Part shown: one piece after another, positions 50,311 to 59,171 of the stretch
Layout of the letters: every line of letters begins with the position of its first letter
Numbering within the stretch: the stretch's first letter is position 1
DNA from: Flagellimonas_B algarum
GTDB taxonomy: Bacteria > Bacteroidota > Bacteroidia > Flavobacteriales > Flavobacteriaceae
Assembly: GCF_040513375.1 (NCBI RefSeq)
Contig: NZ_JBEVTG010000001.1
Location: 1,116,001 to 1,180,000 of the forward strand
Direction of reading: 5' to 3'
DNA length: 64,000 nt
Program-made: the position numbers and the translations under genes
Notes under the pieces: model-generated
What the model was told of the DNA's origin: nothing
The model's database searches: none
The model's input: the letters and a program-made list of their open reading frames with translations, nothing else

Positions 50311-51663
50311 ATGCGCTTTTTCTTCTTTTTAATGGCCTCTTTCGGCTTTTTAGCCTGCCATCCGCCTCGTGAATTCGATCAGATCGAACCGAATTGTGAG
50401 ACTGCCTTATCGGCGAACGTTTCTTATGCCGAAGTACATGCCCTTTATCAAGATAGATTGTTACAGATCCAAAATGATTGGGTCATCGAGGGGTATGTGA
50501 ATTCATCGGATCGCAGCGGTAACTTTTTCAGCGTCCTCCACTTTCAAGATGCCCCGGAAAACCCGAACATGGGCTTTCAAATCGAAATCGACCTGAGGGA
50601 CAGTTACCTGCAATATCCAAGGGGAAGTAAGATCTACATTAAATTGAAGGGGTTGTATCTGGGAAAGCGCAATGGTGTCTTCACCTTGGGTGGTACTTTT
50701 GAGGCCTTTGGTACGACTTCGGTCGGAAGGTTGCCGGCCTTGCAATTGCAAGACCACATCGTTCTCGACTGTGGGGCGCCGGTCGAATTGCGTGCCCTAC
50801 CCGTAAGCATTGGCGAGTTGCATATGGGTTTGACCAATACCTTGGTCACCTTTTCGCAATTGGAATTCGAATTTGATGCGCTAGGGCAGCCCTTTGCATT
50901 GGAATTCGAGTCGACAGAGCGCGTTTTAATCGATTGTCTCGACGACCGACTTGGTATGGTGAACAGTGGATTTTCGGATTTCCATCAAACCCCAGTACCC
51001 GAAGGAAGTGGGTCGATTACCGGGGTGTTGTTGCGCGATGGTGACGACCTGCAATTGGCCATACGAGATCTTGAGGATATTCGTTTCGGTGAAGACCGTT
51101 GTGCGGAACTCATCACCGCATACACATCGACCGAATTGTTCTTTTCTGAATTGGGCGATCCCGATAACGATGCGGATGCCCGCTTTATTGAGTTGTACAA
51201 TGCGGCGGATACCCCATTGGATTTGAATGGATGGAGCATTCGACGATATACTAATGCGAATCTTGAAGTGGGATCTACAACGGATCTTTCGGGGCTTGCC
51301 ATAGCTGCCAAGGGCAGCCTTGTCATTTCACCCAATGCGGTGGTTTTTGAACAGGTATATGGATTTAGCCCTGATTTGGGGGTGGGTTCGAACAGTCCTG
51401 CTGATTCCAATGGTGACGATAATCTCGAATTGGTCGACCCTTTTGGCAGCGTGATCGATACCTTCGGGCGTATCGGGGAAGACGGTTCGGGTACCGATCA
51501 TGAATTTGAAGATGGCAAAGCCGTTCGCAAGCCCGAAGTGATTCGGGGCAATCCGGTATACGATTTTTCGGAATGGAGGGTTTTCAACGATACCGGGGGA
51601 GCCATGACCATCGACCAACCACAAAACGCCCCGGAAGATTTTACACCAGGTCGTCGCGATTGA
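50311..51663 (+). CDS. DUF5689 / lamin-tail domain lipoprotein
   Basis: 450 residues with a short lipoprotein signal (FLMASFGFLAC, lipobox FLAC). The N-terminal half is a DUF5689 OB-like domain (WVIEGYVNSSDRSGNFFSVLHFQDAP, PRGSKIYIKLKGLYLGKRNGVFTLGG). From about residue 275 a lamin-tail domain follows (LFFSELGDPDNDADARFIELYNAADTPLDLNGWSI; GSVIDTFG). Such proteins in Flavobacteriia often sit with exported EEP nucleases and TonB receptors; here those are at 15875-19739. Probably surface-exposed; function unknown. Confidence 0.85.
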   Translation: MRFFFFLMASFGFLACHPPREFDQIEPNCETALSANVSYAEVHALYQDRLLQIQNDWVIEGYVNSSDRSGNFFSVLHFQDAPENPNMGFQIEIDLRDSYLQYPRGSKIYIKLKGLYLGKRNGVFTLGGTFEAFGTTSVGRLPALQLQDHIVLDCGAPVELRALPVSIGELHMGLTNTLVTFSQLEFEFDALGQPFALEFESTERVLIDCLDDRLGMVNSGFSDFHQTPVPEGSGSITGVLLRDGDDLQLAIRDLEDIRFGEDRCAELITAYTSTELFFSELGDPDNDADARFIELYNAADTPLDLNGWSIRRYTNANLEVGSTTDLSGLAIAAKGSLVISPNAVVFEQVYGFSPDLGVGSNSPADSNGDDNLELVDPFGSVIDTFGRIGEDGSGTDHEFEDGKAVRKPEVIRGNPVYDFSEWRVFNDTGGAMTIDQPQNAPEDFTPGRRD

Positions 51664-51677
51664 GGTTGCGTCGTGGC

Positions 51678-52295
51678 TTATTCCGGTTTGATCGGAAAAC
51701 CTTCACTGGCCAAGATTTGTTCCATTTGCAAGACATGTCGCTCGCAATGGGCCGACATAAAAAGCAAGAGCTGTACCCCATCGACCGTCCCGAAAGGTAA
51801 ATCGCTATTGAAGTGGTTGCGCAGGTCATCTGTCGTTTCCATGATATATTCGATCTGCTCTTCCCTTTTTTCGCGAAAGGCCCTGACTGTTTCCCTATGT
51901 GATCCGAACTTGCCACTAGGTTCGAACCGCTCAGAGGTCTTGACTTTCCGATTTCTTTGGGTGACGGCTTCAACAAGCTGTTCATCAGTTAAGGAGACCT
52001 CCGATTTTTTAGAGGGATCGTTACCTTCTGCGATCGTTTTGCGCAATAGCTCCTGAAACGCCGTTTCAGACAAGGTGATATGTTCGGCACAGTTCGCGAT
52101 CGACCAGCTATCGGGCGTTGGTTTAAAATGCAATTGTAGTGAATCAAGACCATCGAGTACGCTCAGCATATGGGCCATGGTCTTTTTCAAATGCATGTTG
52201 GCCGTTTTACGATCTGAATCGGAGGGCCCGTTTTGTCCATAGGAAAATCCGACAAGGAAGAACAGGGCTACGAAAGGGATATGGTTTTTCTTCAT
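51678..52295 (-). CDS. Exported DinB-family protein
   Basis: 205 residues with signal peptide (MKKNHIPFVALFFLVGFSYG). DinB fold: WSIANCAEHITLSETAFQELL with the first His and LLLFMSAHCERHVLQMEQILA with the last two, a full metal triad. Third DinB-like gene of the window; most similar in layout to the one at 12780-13361 (also exported). Convergent with the lamin-tail gene. Confidence 0.82.
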   Translation of the reverse strand: MKKNHIPFVALFFLVGFSYGQNGPSDSDRKTANMHLKKTMAHMLSVLDGLDSLQLHFKPTPDSWSIANCAEHITLSETAFQELLRKTIAEGNDPSKKSEVSLTDEQLVEAVTQRNRKVKTSERFEPSGKFGSHRETVRAFREKREEQIEYIMETTDDLRNHFNSDLPFGTVDGVQLLLFMSAHCERHVLQMEQILASEGFPIKPE

Positions 52296-52412
52296 TGGTA
52301 TTTGTTTAACTGGTCAAGGCCACCTCAAGGCCATGATCCTTAGACCATAAAATTAAGAATTGGATCGATTCATACGATAGCGCATGGCCTTTTTTAGTAC
52401 CTTCACTTGCCT

Positions 52413-52892
52413 ATGGACACCCAACAACTTTTCTTCAACGCCATACGCGAAGGCAATCTCGAGAGTATACGTTCCTTTTTGGACGAAACCCCTGGATTTA
52501 TTGAGATAAAAGACGCCCGGGGATCGACGGCTTTGTTGTTGGCTACTTATTACGGACATGGTGATTTGGCTGATTTTCTGATTGCGAAGGGAGCTGAGGT
52601 CGATGCGCAGGACGGTTCGGGGAATACCGCTTTAATGGGGGTCTGTTTCAAAGGCTACCTCGGATTGGCCGAAACGCTTATCAAGGCAGGGGCAGATGTC
52701 AACCATATCAATGCCATGGGGGCGACCTGTTTGATCTATGCCGTAACGTTCAACAAACCCGATATCGTGACCCTGCTCTTACAAAACGGCTCGCGAACCG
52801 ACATCAAAGACCCTCGGGGCATGACCGCTTTGGATCATGCAAAAATGCAGGAACATACGGCGATGATCGAAATGCTCGAAAAATCGCAATGA
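52413..52892 (+). CDS. Ankyrin-repeat protein
   Basis: 159 residues from MDTQQLFFNAIREGNLESIR (the TTG at 52407 is not needed). Four to five ankyrin repeats of about 33 residues are visible, with the patterns GSTALLLATYYGHGDLADFLIAKGAEVDAQD, GNTALMGVCFKGYLGLAETLIKAGADVNHIN and GATCLIYAVTFNKPDIVTLLLQNGSRTDIKD. No other domain. Protein-protein interaction scaffold in the cytoplasm; partner unknown. Starts an operon with the Nudix and nitrilase genes (3-nt gap, 17-nt overlap). Confidence 0.9.
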   Translation: MDTQQLFFNAIREGNLESIRSFLDETPGFIEIKDARGSTALLLATYYGHGDLADFLIAKGAEVDAQDGSGNTALMGVCFKGYLGLAETLIKAGADVNHINAMGATCLIYAVTFNKPDIVTLLLQNGSRTDIKDPRGMTALDHAKMQEHTAMIEMLEKSQ

Positions 52893-52895
52893 CCG

Positions 52896-53519
52896 ATGGA
52901 TAGTAAGGAACAATTGAACTTGGTCAAACGGATCAAGGCAATCGCCGACACTGGGTTGGTTTATGCTGAGTCTGGCTATGATTTGGAGCGTTATGAAGAA
53001 TTAAAGCGTATTAGTTTGGCCTTGATGGGCCATTTGTCGAACGAGCCGCTTTCCGTAATCGATTCTTTTTTTCTTCCTCCAAAAGACTACCCCACCCCTA
53101 AGGTCGATGTGCGTGGTTTCGTTGTAAATGCGGATAATGAGATATTAATGGCCAAAGAAAGTGTCGATGACAAATGGACCATCCCAGGAGGATGGGCAGA
53201 TATCGGCCATTCCCCCACCGAAGTGGTAGTCCGCGAAATCAAGGAAGAGACCGGAATCGAAGCCAAAGTGGTCCGGCTGATGGCAGTATATGACAAGCAA
53301 CGTCATGACCATCCGCCCGAGCCCTATTATATCTACAAATTAATGTATCTATGTGAGGCTGTCGGAGGCACCTTGGAGGCCGGTTTCGATATGAAGGGCG
53401 CAGCGTATTTTTCGCTTGACGCGCTTCCCGAATTGTCAGAGGATCGAATTTTGAAGAGCCAATTACAGCACTTATTCCGGATGTATCAAGAAAATTCCAA
53501 AGATGTCTATTCCGATTGA
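52896..53519 (+). CDS. Nudix hydrolase with extra N-terminal domain
   Basis: 207 residues. The N-terminal 65 residues form a helical unit found in YjhB-like Nudix proteins. The Nudix box is complete: GWADIGHSPTEVVVREIKEETGI (Gly, REIKEETG). Upstream, FVVNADNEILMAKESVDDKWTIPGG is the usual first strand pair. Probable substrates are nucleotide sugars or ADP-ribose. 3 nt after the ankyrin gene and overlapping the next by 17 nt. Confidence 0.9.
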   Translation: MDSKEQLNLVKRIKAIADTGLVYAESGYDLERYEELKRISLALMGHLSNEPLSVIDSFFLPPKDYPTPKVDVRGFVVNADNEILMAKESVDDKWTIPGGWADIGHSPTEVVVREIKEETGIEAKVVRLMAVYDKQRHDHPPEPYYIYKLMYLCEAVGGTLEAGFDMKGAAYFSLDALPELSEDRILKSQLQHLFRMYQENSKDVYSD

Positions 53520-54297
53520 AAAAGACGAACGCTTAACGGTCGCGCTGATCCAGTCCCATTTGTTTTGGGAAAACCCAACGGGCAATCGTAAGCTATTCGA
53601 GGAAAAAATCGAAGCGATTTCCAAACCCGTTGATTTGATCCTTCTACCCGAAATGTTTACTACAGGTTTTACCATGGCACCGGATCATATTCCTACCACT
53701 GATGGCGAGGCCACGCTTTTGTGGATGCAACGAATGGCAGGGTTGAAGCAAGCCGCCATCACGGGGAGCACGGTCTTTCATGAAGCCGGAAAATGGTACA
53801 ATCGGATGTTATTCGTTTTTCCAGACGGCAGCTTTACGAGCTACGATAAGAAACACACCTTTACCCTTGCGGGAGAGCACGAGGTCTATGAGAACGGAAC
53901 CGAAAAAGGACTGATCTCTTACAAAGGATTCAAAATCAGGCCATTGATCTGTTATGACCTGCGGTTTCCGGTCTGGGCGCGAAATGTTGACGATTACGAC
54001 CTCTTGATCGTCGTGGCCAACTGGCCAAAACCGAGGATCACTGCCTGGGACACTTTGCTCAAGGCACGCGCCATCGAAAACATGGCCTATTGTATCGGGG
54101 TAAACCGGGTGGGTATAGATGGTTCTGGTCTGGAATATGTGGGTCATTCGGCGGTGTACGACACCTTAGGAGCGGAACTTTGCTTTACGACCACCGAATC
54201 CATTGAATTCGCCACCCTTACCAAATCCCATCTCGAAGGTACTCGGGGGAAATTGCGATTTTTGAACGATCGGGATTCTTTTAATTTGGTGCAATGA
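53503..54297 (+). CDS. Omega-amidase-like carbon-nitrogen hydrolase (YafV type)
   Basis: 264 residues. The Glu-Lys-Cys triad of the nitrilase superfamily is present: LLPEMFTTGF (Glu), SYDKKHTFTLAGE (Lys) and LICYDLRFPVWARN (Cys). The FTTGFTM and DLRFPVW phrases fit the YafV / omega-amidase group, which hydrolyses 2-oxoglutaramate and 2-oxosuccinamate. Overlaps the Nudix gene by 17 nt and the convergent Ig-like lipoprotein gene by 17 nt. Confidence 0.9.
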   Translation: MSIPIEKDERLTVALIQSHLFWENPTGNRKLFEEKIEAISKPVDLILLPEMFTTGFTMAPDHIPTTDGEATLLWMQRMAGLKQAAITGSTVFHEAGKWYNRMLFVFPDGSFTSYDKKHTFTLAGEHEVYENGTEKGLISYKGFKIRPLICYDLRFPVWARNVDDYDLLIVVANWPKPRITAWDTLLKARAIENMAYCIGVNRVGIDGSGLEYVGHSAVYDTLGAELCFTTTESIEFATLTKSHLEGTRGKLRFLNDRDSFNLVQ

Positions 54298-55897
54298 TGA
54301 AGGTTTCGACCTGCTCCCAGTTTGCACGGATATTGACAAAATTCGGGTAATAACTGATGCGTTCGGGCTGTTTCTTTTGCAAGTAGTTTCCGGTGTCCCA
54401 TTTCCCATTCCCATTGGTATCGAAGATGACCCTAATGCCATAATTGCCTGGGCTGAGGTTGTTGAATGTGAACCCTTTTGGGGCATCCGCAAGGAGTTCA
54501 CGGACCAGCTCACCCTTATCGGTGGTCAATTGAACGATGATCGGATAGGCATCTACGCCCGAGATGTTGACCTCCAAATTGCCGTATTCTGAATATTTGC
54601 CTGTGGAAACCGTATAAAACACCGTATCGTTTTCCGTTCCGAAAAAGTCCGAAATAGCTCCGGGTAAGGCACGAACCGTGTACTTTTGGTCTTCGGTCAA
54701 TTCGAAATCGAAGGCGATTTTGTTTTCGATCGAATCCTTCGAAGCGGTAAAAGTAACCCCTAGCGAGTCTTTGTCGATCACGTTGATTTTTGAAGTATCA
54801 AGACCGGTTATCGGTGTATTGGCCAATATTTCAAAGCGTTCATTGAAATTGATACTCCGCGAATGGCTCGGGCTGAGCATCAGGGTGTCGAGCCCTAATT
54901 TTCGGGTCTTCACTGTGAAGGTATCCTTGGTATCCGCTTGGCTATTGGTGACCACAAAAATGATCGAATCGATATCGGTGGGGGTCAACCAATAATTCAG
55001 GCTGTCTTTTTCACGCTCTTTGGTAATCCGTGTACGTACCGAATCAGGTAAAACCGTCAAGGGTTCGATATTTACGGTACCCCTGCCCTGATAGCCAAAA
55101 ATGATTTTGTTCTTTGCGACATAACTTGGGACCGAGGCACTGTAATCCGGTTCTTCTTTGAACAAGTTCATTAAAAACAGTGAATCACTGGGTACTGTGA
55201 TCGTGTCACCAAAGGCGATCTTATCGCTTCGTTGGTCAAAAAGGTTGTTCTTTCCTTCGTCCTTGATGGCAAAAAGCGCGTAACGACCGGCTTTGAGGTT
55301 TTTAAGCTCGAATAAGGGAAGGCTGTCGAGGGTGTTGGTGATATAATTCGGCGGTTTCTTATAAATGGATGAATCGGTGTAGGCCGTGTCAAGCTCATAG
55401 AGCATCACACTTACGAATTCATCGGCTTTGCGGTTGAAGGCATCCTTTACGGCACCACTGATACTCAGAGAATCGAGATAATCGCCGGTCGAAAAGACAT
55501 AGGTCAGGAAACTTGTAGGGTTCCCTTCGTTATTGTCGACGATGCTTTGGCCAAAATTGATCGTATACGTCGTGTTCTCTTGAAGCGTATCTTTCAAGTT
55601 GATCTCGATAAATTTGCTCGCTCCTCCCAGGGGTTTGATTTCCGGAGTGTATTTCAAAGGAGGCGAAACGATGAGTTGGTTTTGGGCATCCTGCAATTTG
55701 ATATACTCATCGAAATACAATTTGATTTGATTCCCCTTGAAATTTACCGTGAGGTTTTCCGGTTCGGATCTCAACAAAACCGGAGGGGTTTCGTCTTTCG
55801 GACCGCCCGATGGATTGCCCCTTCTGGCGCACTGCCAAGAGGCCAGTAAGACCAAGGCTAAAAAAAGAACGCTTAACGATCGCTTGAGTACCGGCAT
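54281..55897 (-). CDS. Ig-like domain lipoprotein (SbsA_Ig type)
   Basis: 538 residues from MPVLKRSLSVLFLALVLLAS (the frame is open to 55984, but the ATG at 55897 gives the proper lipoprotein start with lipobox SWQC). After a Gly/Pro linker (GNPSGGPKDETPP), an SbsA_Ig-like domain is seen (PPVLLRSEPENLTVNFKGNQIKLYFDEYIKL), then further strand-rich repeats with SISGAVKDAFNR and a C-terminal GNYGIRVIFDTNGNGKWDTG (calcium-binding-like loop). Conserved near comF and glyS in many Flavobacteriia. Surface or periplasmic, function unknown. Confidence 0.82.
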   Translation of the reverse strand: MPVLKRSLSVLFLALVLLASWQCARRGNPSGGPKDETPPVLLRSEPENLTVNFKGNQIKLYFDEYIKLQDAQNQLIVSPPLKYTPEIKPLGGASKFIEINLKDTLQENTTYTINFGQSIVDNNEGNPTSFLTYVFSTGDYLDSLSISGAVKDAFNRKADEFVSVMLYELDTAYTDSSIYKKPPNYITNTLDSLPLFELKNLKAGRYALFAIKDEGKNNLFDQRSDKIAFGDTITVPSDSLFLMNLFKEEPDYSASVPSYVAKNKIIFGYQGRGTVNIEPLTVLPDSVRTRITKEREKDSLNYWLTPTDIDSIIFVVTNSQADTKDTFTVKTRKLGLDTLMLSPSHSRSINFNERFEILANTPITGLDTSKINVIDKDSLGVTFTASKDSIENKIAFDFELTEDQKYTVRALPGAISDFFGTENDTVFYTVSTGKYSEYGNLEVNISGVDAYPIIVQLTTDKGELVRELLADAPKGFTFNNLSPGNYGIRVIFDTNGNGKWDTGNYLQKKQPERISYYPNFVNIRANWEQVETFIIAPN

Positions 55898-55946
55898 TGC
55901 ATGGGTTTCTTGAACAAAGAAACGACTTATTCGCTCATAAAAGAAG

Positions 55947-56657
55947 TCATTGCCCCAATTTGGGAACCATGGCCATGGTCGCAATGTAAAGGGTCACCTC
56001 TTCGGCGGTTTGCAGGGCTTGTGCGCAGCGTTCCAGGGTGGCCCCTGTCGTGATCACATCGTCGACCAATAAAATGTGCATTCCGCTATAAGATGCGGGA
56101 TCTTTCAATCGAAATTGCCCCTGTCTGTCGATCCATCGCCCGATACGCCCTTTTTGGGTCTGCGAGCTTCCCCTTGAAGTCCGGATCAAATTCCCGCCAT
56201 CATAGGTTGAGTTGAGATGCTGGGCGAGGCGACGGGCGAACCGTTCGACCTGGTTGTAGCCTCGTTTTTTTAGTTTTCGAGGGTGTAAGGGAACCGGCAC
56301 CACCAAATCGAAAGGGGGCATCTTGTCGGATGCGGCCAGTTGTGCTCCGAACCAATTGCCCAAGAAGTCACCAATGACCTCCTGTTTCCGGTATTTCAGA
56401 TGATGGAGGAGGTTTTTCACGATGCCTTGATGGTGAAAAAAGAGAAAGGAAGCGGCTTTTTCGATGCGAACACGACCGAAAAAAGTGCGGTCAACGGCAT
56501 TTTCAAGGGTAAAATCATGATCGGTCATCGGCATTTCATGTCGACAAACGGTACAAAGCAGGTGCTCTCCTCTAGATAATCGCGCATTACATCCAAAACA
56601 GAGCAATGGCAATAGGATGGAGTTAATCTCGTTTAGTATATTTGATATCTTGTACAC
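55947..56657 (-). CDS. ComF-family phosphoribosyltransferase-like protein
   Basis: About 236 residues. Zinc-finger pairs at the N-terminus (LCFGCNARLSRGEHLLCTVCRHEMP), then the PRTase fold with VPVPLHPRKLKKRGYNQVERFARR and the PRPP loop HILLVDDVITTGATLERC. A stop (TAA) lies in frame two codons before TTG 56663, so no upstream ATG exists; translation must start at TTG 56663, GTG 56657 or inside. GTG is chosen. ComF is linked to DNA uptake and transformation; related proteins act in purine metabolism. Divergent from the 56696 gene with 38 bp between. Confidence 0.85.
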   Translation of the reverse strand: MYKISNILNEINSILLPLLCFGCNARLSRGEHLLCTVCRHEMPMTDHDFTLENAVDRTFFGRVRIEKAASFLFFHHQGIVKNLLHHLKYRKQEVIGDFLGNWFGAQLAASDKMPPFDLVVPVPLHPRKLKKRGYNQVERFARRLAQHLNSTYDGGNLIRTSRGSSQTQKGRIGRWIDRQGQFRLKDPASYSGMHILLVDDVITTGATLERCAQALQTAEEVTLYIATMAMVPKLGQ

Positions 56658-56695
56658 AATCAAATCTTAGACCTACAGTTTCAGCTACTTAACCC

Positions 56696-57592
56696 ATGGA
56701 ATCCCAAGATACCACTTTCAACTATAAGATTATCCTTGCGGCTTTGGTGGCAGTGATCATAGCCATTTTGATCGCCTTTTACTACAGCTATGCGCAATCA
56801 CAGCGTCAAATGGGTTTGTTGGAAGATGAAAAGAAGTTGTTGGTCAAAGATATTACCCTAATGCGTGTGGAGGTCGATCGCCTGTCGGGCTTGAACGAGG
56901 TCAATGATATCGAGTTACAGACTTCCCGGTTTCGCATCCAACAATTGTTGGATTCCGTCGGCCAATTGAATTTCAATATTACCAAGCTTAAGGAAGACCG
57001 CAGGGCACTACGTATTTTAGAGGCAAGTTTCGACAGTTTGAAACTGAAGAACAATTTTTTACGATACAACAACAGTCTGCTTACCGAACGTTATGAAAAA
57101 GCAAGGCGCCGGATCGAAGAACTTCGAGGGCGTACCAGTTCTTTGGAGCAGGCAGAGGCATTGGTCCGACAGAAAAACGAAGAATTGGCCAAAGAGTTGA
57201 AGGTCAAGAGTTATTTGAAAATGGACAATGCCGAGGGAAGCGGGTTCCGTTTACGGGCCGGTCGCCCTCTAAAGACCAACAAGGCTTCGGTCATCGAGAA
57301 ACTTCGGGGTTGCGTGACGGTTTTGGGCAACCCGAATGAAGAACGTGAGGTCAAGGTGGTCTATCTGCAGTTTTTGGATCCGGACATGAGGGTCATTGAA
57401 GACAACGCAACCGTGGTCAATGTCAGTGGCAATACGTACAGCAAACGGGTCGAGATCATCTACCTTGGTGATGAATTGAGCTTCTGTGATGCCATTACCG
57501 TACCTGAAGGTTCATTGGAACCGGGTATCTACACGCTCAATATCTTCGAAGACGAGCGATTATTGGCTTCAAGCGAATTTCAGCTCAAATAA
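56696..57592 (+). CDS. Membrane-anchored coiled-coil protein
   Basis: 298 residues. One transmembrane segment (IILAALVAVIIAILIAFYYS, about residues 12-32), then a coiled coil to about residue 170 (LLEDEKKLLVKDITLMRVEVD, LEQAEALVRQKNEELAKEL), then a strand-rich C-terminal domain with GSGFRLRAGRPLKTNKASVIEKLRG and ITVPEGSLEPGIYTLNIFEDE. Probably an inner-membrane protein with the coiled coil in the periplasm. I know no named family. Confidence 0.75.
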   Translation: MESQDTTFNYKIILAALVAVIIAILIAFYYSYAQSQRQMGLLEDEKKLLVKDITLMRVEVDRLSGLNEVNDIELQTSRFRIQQLLDSVGQLNFNITKLKEDRRALRILEASFDSLKLKNNFLRYNNSLLTERYEKARRRIEELRGRTSSLEQAEALVRQKNEELAKELKVKSYLKMDNAEGSGFRLRAGRPLKTNKASVIEKLRGCVTVLGNPNEEREVKVVYLQFLDPDMRVIEDNATVVNVSGNTYSKRVEIIYLGDELSFCDAITVPEGSLEPGIYTLNIFEDERLLASSEFQLK

Positions 57593-57617
57593 GATTTCCT
57601 TTTTTTAGCCATTGTTT

Positions 57618-57625
57618 TACTTTTG
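57618..57625 (+). promoter_or_regulatory. -7 promoter element for glyS, next to the start codon
   Basis: TACTTTTG, exact TAnnTTTG, ends 4 nt before the glyS ATG at 57630. Predicts a transcript beginning at the start codon. Confidence 0.45.
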
Positions 57626-57629
57626 CCGA

Positions 57630-59171
57630 ATGGCAAAACAAGAAGACGTTTTCAAGAAGGTGATCGCGCATGCCAAAGAGTATGGCTATGTGTTCCAATC
57701 CAGCGAGATCTATGATGGTCTAAGTGCCGTTTATGATTATGGTCAAAACGGGGCCCAACTGAAAAAAAACATTAGGGAATACTGGTGGCGCGCCATGGTG
57801 CAGCTCAATGACAACATCGTGGGCATCGATGCCGCTATTTTCATGCATCCTACCACTTGGAAGGCATCCGGTCACGTTGATGCCTTTAATGATCCTTTGA
57901 TCGATAATAAAGATTCGAAGAAGCGCTACCGGGCCGACGTCTTGGTCGAGGATCATGTCGCCAAAATCGAAGCGAAGATCGAAAAAGAAGTGACCAAGGC
58001 CGCCAAACGCTTTGGAGATGCTTTTGATAAGACCCAGTTCTTAGCCACCAACCCTCGGGTACTCGGTTATCAAGAAAAAGCCGATACCATCATAAAACGG
58101 TTGGGAAAATCACTGGAAAATGAAGATTTGGCCGATGTGAAGGCATTGATCGAGGAGTTGGAAATCGTTTGTCCGATATCGGGATCCAAAAATTGGACCG
58201 ATGTCAAACAGTTCAACCTCATGTTCGGAACGAAATTGGGATCCACCGCCGAAAGTGCGATGGACCTGTATCTGCGCCCGGAAACCGCCCAAGGGATTTT
58301 CGTGAATTTCCTGAATGTGCAGAAAACCGGACGGATGAAGATCCCTTTCGGAATCGCACAAACAGGAAAAGCTTTTCGGAATGAGATCGTTGCGAGACAA
58401 TTCATTTTCAGGATGCGTGAATTCGAACAAATGGAGATGCAGTTTTTCATTAAACCGGGCACCCAGAAAGAATGGTACGATACCTGGAAGGAACGCCGTA
58501 TGAAATGGCATCTTTCATTGGGCATGGGAGCGGATAATTACCGTTTCCACGACCACGAGAAACTGGCCCACTACGCCGATGCCGCCGCCGATATCGAGTT
58601 TAGGTTCCCATTCGGCTTCAAGGAATTGGAAGGGATCCACTCCCGTACCGACTTCGATTTGGCCAACCATGAAAAGTATTCGGGCAAGAAACTACAGTAT
58701 TTCGACCCGGAGGAAAATAAGAGCTATGTGCCCTATGTGCTGGAAACTTCGATTGGTTTGGATCGGATGTTCCTCGCTATTTTCTCCAATTCATTGGAAG
58801 AAGAGGTACTTGAAAACGACACCACAAGAACGGTTTTGAAATTACCCGCGGTGCTCGCACCCACGAAAGCCGCGATATTGCCCTTGCTGAAGCGCGATGG
58901 CTTACCTGAAATGGCCAAAAAATTAGTCGACGACCTCCAATGGGACTTCGATGTGGCCTATGACGAGAAAGATGCGGTCGGTCGACGCTATAGAAGACAG
59001 GATGCCGTCGGAACCCCGTTCTGTATCACGGTAGACCATCAGACCCTTGAAGACCAGACCGTGACGATCCGCCATAGGGATACCATGGCGCAAGAGCGCG
59101 TACCGATGGGCGAGGTAAAATCGATTATCGCCAAGGAAGTTGCCATGAAGGAGTGGCTGAAAAAAATCTAA
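57630..59171 (+). CDS. glyS: Glycyl-tRNA synthetase (alpha2 type)
   Basis: 513 residues from MAKQEDVFKKVIAHAKEYGY (ATG 57630; the open frame reaches 57612). Class II core: VYDYGQNGAQLKKNIREYWW, the insertion domain, RPETAQGIFVNFLNVQKTGRMKIPFGIAQTGKAFRNEI (motif 2), EFEQMEMQFFI and SIGLDRMFLAIFSNS (motif 3). The C-terminal anticodon-binding domain follows. Homodimeric form, as in Bacteroidota. A -7 element sits 4 nt before the ATG. Confidence 0.95.
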   Translation: MAKQEDVFKKVIAHAKEYGYVFQSSEIYDGLSAVYDYGQNGAQLKKNIREYWWRAMVQLNDNIVGIDAAIFMHPTTWKASGHVDAFNDPLIDNKDSKKRYRADVLVEDHVAKIEAKIEKEVTKAAKRFGDAFDKTQFLATNPRVLGYQEKADTIIKRLGKSLENEDLADVKALIEELEIVCPISGSKNWTDVKQFNLMFGTKLGSTAESAMDLYLRPETAQGIFVNFLNVQKTGRMKIPFGIAQTGKAFRNEIVARQFIFRMREFEQMEMQFFIKPGTQKEWYDTWKERRMKWHLSLGMGADNYRFHDHEKLAHYADAAADIEFRFPFGFKELEGIHSRTDFDLANHEKYSGKKLQYFDPEENKSYVPYVLETSIGLDRMFLAIFSNSLEEEVLENDTTRTVLKLPAVLAPTKAAILPLLKRDGLPEMAKKLVDDLQWDFDVAYDEKDAVGRRYRRQDAVGTPFCITVDHQTLEDQTVTIRHRDTMAQERVPMGEVKSIIAKEVAMKEWLKKI

